Program-made: the position numbers and the translations under genes
Source: Albula goreensis
Taxonomy: Eukaryota; Chordata; Actinopteri; Albuliformes; Albulidae
Reading direction: 5' to 3'
DNA length: 64,000 nucleotides
NCBI GenBank assembly: GCA_022829145.1
Contig: CM040745.1
Location: forward strand, 25,698,906-25,762,905
Part shown: positions 62,150 through 64,000 of the stretch, in pieces
Position numbering within the stretch: position 1 is the stretch's first letter
Layout of the letters: every line of letters starts with the position of its first letter
The notes under the pieces: generated by a model
What the model was told of the DNA's origin: nothing
The model's database searches: none
The model's input: only the letters and a program-made list of their open reading frames with translations

Positions 62150-62750
62150 TGTTGTTTCAGAGTGTTGGGGAGTGGACAAAGTCTTAATTAAAATAGCCCA
62201 TGGAGCTGAGGGCGGGGGATGGGGATGAGGGTGGACCTGAAAGCTGAATGAAAGAAATAACTTGAGACAGAAAAGGTTTTGTCCCTGGAATGCTACTGGG
62301 AGAGCGAAGATCAATTAACTGTGTATAAATAAACAGTGGGGGGAAAAGCAGCCATTACAATGGAGGAGTAGTCTCTTCCTGGCCCCAGAGGCCTGTGGAG
62401 TGACGTTTCATTAAGTGGAACCGAAGTCCTGTGGCCTTCCATAAACACACATTAATTAAGGAATTTGAAAACAAAATTTCTGAGTTAGCAATATGTTAAT
62501 GATCATGTGACACAAGGCCCTGGAAAGAAAGGTGCAGCAAAGGTCATAAAATAAGCATGAAGCATTTAATGCATGCGCTTGGCAGGATTTTCTGCAAATT
62601 AGCTGGATATTTGCTCGTCTACAGTAAATTAAGGGGGATTTTGCTTCAGTTGCTAATTTTGACGCAAACGTACATGGGTTCATTTGCCACAGATGGGTGA
62701 CGTTTATTGGGCAAGGTGTCAAAAGGGATGTTTTGCCATTACTAAAAGTA
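62150..62750. other. candidate intronic enhancer region
   Basis: Unique sequence containing AT-rich homeodomain cores (CACATTAATTAAGG near 62448, ATGTTAATGATCATG near 62492), a repeated GCAT/ATGC run (AATGCATGCGC near 62569) and CpGs near 62403, 62422, 62577, 62615 and 62662-62701. The minus frame 62815-62456 (119 codons) starts in a CA-rich tract and has no family motif. An enhancer cluster is the best guess. Confidence 0.35.
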
Positions 62751-62756
62751 TATAAG

Positions 62757-62795
62757 TATGTGTGTGTATGCAAACACATACATACACACACATGC
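62757..62795. repeat. TG/CA inverted simple repeat
   Basis: A short TG-rich arm (GTATGTGTGTGTATG) is followed after a few bases by CACATACATACACACACATG, which can fold into a hairpin. Likely a simple-repeat product without function. Confidence 0.6.
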
Positions 62796-63005
62796 AATGT
62801 GATTAAGGGGGTCAAGTGGACAGTTTTCTATGTGTGAGAAATGGTAGATAGACCACTTAACATAAATTCATGTCTATCAAATGAAAATGTATTATGCTTT
62901 TTAAATGATTATAAACAGAGAATTGTCATTGAATTTAAAATAGCATTTTTGGATTGCCTATATTAGAAATGTGTGTTTCCTTAAGACGAGAGTGCCTTAT
63001 GCTTT

Positions 63006-63545
63006 ATGCTTTTGCGTGCTGGATTCTGCTCAGTGCTTACACTTGAGCTGAAATTCTGGGCTCACACCAACACAGAAGTAAGCCCTGAGTCCCACGTCCC
63101 CCGCCCGTGTTCATGGGAGAGGCCCAGTGTGCAGGGAGACGTCAGACACGGCAGCTCATTGAGATCGCTCAGTGTCACTTCACTCACTGCTGAGGACGGC
63201 CATGGGGAAAATCAAAGCCCAGTGCCATCTGTTTTGCTTTTTTTCCCTTCTTCAAATGTAAGATCAAGTGAAAATAAAATTCGTAAAAGTCAGATGTGCC
63301 CTGAGCCAAGAAATGTTTGTATTATTTATTCACTTGCTTATTTATTCCAGTGGTCTGATACGGTCATGTCAGGTGGGTTTATGGGAGATGCATGTTATGC
63401 ACTGGAAAATTACAAGGATCATGTTACAGAACACCGCTACTGCTACTGGCATGGCAGTGCCAGTCAAGTCTGGTCTTGTGTGAATCTTTCCCTTTTTTGT
63501 GTGGGGAGGTACTGGTTGAGCTCTGAAAAAAATTGGCAGCATTGA
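63006..63545 (+). other. unrecognised open frame of 179 codons in intron 1
   Basis: ATG at 63006 opens 179 codons (starting MLLRAGFCSVLTLELKFWAH). This is as long as the DACH exon frame. It crosses a CpG-containing block (63097-63200) that looks conserved. I recognise no domain. Amino acid composition is mixed, with no clear hydrophobic core pattern, and a second overlapping frame of 71 codons exists. It may be chance in a conserved noncoding block or part of an intronic transcript. I do not call it a gene. Confidence 0.18.
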
Positions 63546-64000
63546 ATACAGTCTTCATCTGTAGGTAATTCAATTAATTGTTGAATTGTAATTGCTCAGT
63601 TATGTTATTTATAATTTAACGCACAGATGGAAAGGTGCCCTGACTTTGTTTGGTTGTTCTTTTTTTCCCCCTCTGTTTGGGGAAAAAATCTCCTGACTCT
63701 GTAAAATGGGCAAGGATGACATCTGTGGATTCGGGCCTGTTCATATCTTTTGCGGGGCCTTTAGGGAAATAAATATCTGAGAACATTCAGTGAAATGAAG
63801 CTCACTCAATAAATCAACCTGACACAATAAACACTTCTGGCACAGGAACCCTCCCTCCTCCAAGGCACCACCTACCTCTCGCGCTGTTCCTCTGCTACCA
63901 AATGGTGCCTCCCCAAAGGCCTGTAAATCAAATCCGCACACAAATACGCTGAGAATTTATTTGGAATGGGCTTTTTGTTCTGTTTACGCTTGATCGTTGG

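Larger units (their letters stand above)
35687..64000 (+). other. DACH1 intron 1 (5' part)
   Basis: At least 28.3 kb of intron follows exon 1; its acceptor is outside the window. I looked for the next DACH exon (an SSRPGRPPKR-type sequence) and did not find one. The following intervals hold only AT-rich unique DNA that I cannot name: 37871-39089, 39331-39949, 40441-42219 (except the TG-rich tract), 42581-44671, 44870-47365, 48561-50179, 50581-51329, 51741-52949, 53361-55859, 56651-57649, 57961-58969, 59211-61479 and 63546-64000. The very long first intron is typical of DACH1 in vertebrates and hosts regulatory elements; the candidates are listed separately. Confidence 0.85.

Noticed and set aside
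35687-64000. A second DACH exon within the window
   Set aside because: I found no frame with the SSRPGRPPKR-type sequence or the second dachshund box; the first intron is simply longer than the window.
1-64000. CRISPR array, bacterial operon, plasmid or phage signatures
   Set aside because: Spliced vertebrate exon, SINE, Tc1, Tigger and piggyBac sequences and microsatellites show a vertebrate nuclear genome; no regularly spaced repeats were seen.

Overview
This window is a vertebrate gene-desert segment. I can support only one protein-coding exon: exon 1 of a dachshund-family gene, best matched to DACH1, on the + strand with its ATG at 35148. Most likely source is a ray-finned fish. The evidence is intact-looking Tc1-like elements with TA target sites, a tRNA-derived SINE whose tail resembles the fish L2-type tail, a pogo/Tigger-like element and two piggyBac remnants, all in AT-rich DNA (roughly 62-63% A+T by eye). 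I cannot name the species.

Layout. Positions 1 to about 34000 are 5' flank without a recognisable host gene. They hold two related Tc1-like elements (2576-3322 and 5740-6142), an L2/SINE tail (13672-13711), a minus-strand piggyBac fragment (17850-18600), a SINE-like unit (20041-20272), a Tigger-like element (20524-21057) and a plus-strand piggyBac fragment (23345-23785). Between them lie unique blocks that look like conserved regulatory DNA. From about 34020 to 37870 CpG dinucleotides become frequent although the DNA stays AT-rich, as expected of an unmethylated developmental-gene promoter. The 5' leader (with a 19-codon upstream ORF), exon 1 (35148-35686) and the splice donor lie inside it. 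From 35687 to the end is intron 1. No second DACH exon is visible. The intron carries one clear SINE (44672-44869), an AT/GATAT compound microsatellite (47366-47460) and many enhancer-like blocks.

How it works together. DACH1 is a nuclear transcriptional corepressor of the retinal-determination network (with EYA and SIX proteins). In other vertebrates it sits in a large gene desert with many long-range enhancers. This window fits that picture: one short exon encoding the Ser/Thr/Pro-rich N-terminus and nearly the whole Ski/Sno/Dac (Dachbox-N) domain, surrounded by candidate enhancers and decayed transposons. The enhancer calls rest on composition and motif content alone, without alignment, so they are low confidence.

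I did not find a clear novel system. The observations most worth checking are: a near-continuous open frame of about 660 bp in the intron (55990-56647); a shared 45-bp flank that shows the two Tc1 copies belong to a composite repeat; two diverged copies of an enhancer-like 23-mer 25 kb apart; an apparent excess of POU octamers; and a stop codon formed inside the exon 1 splice donor, which would give a Dachbox-N-only protein on intron retention.
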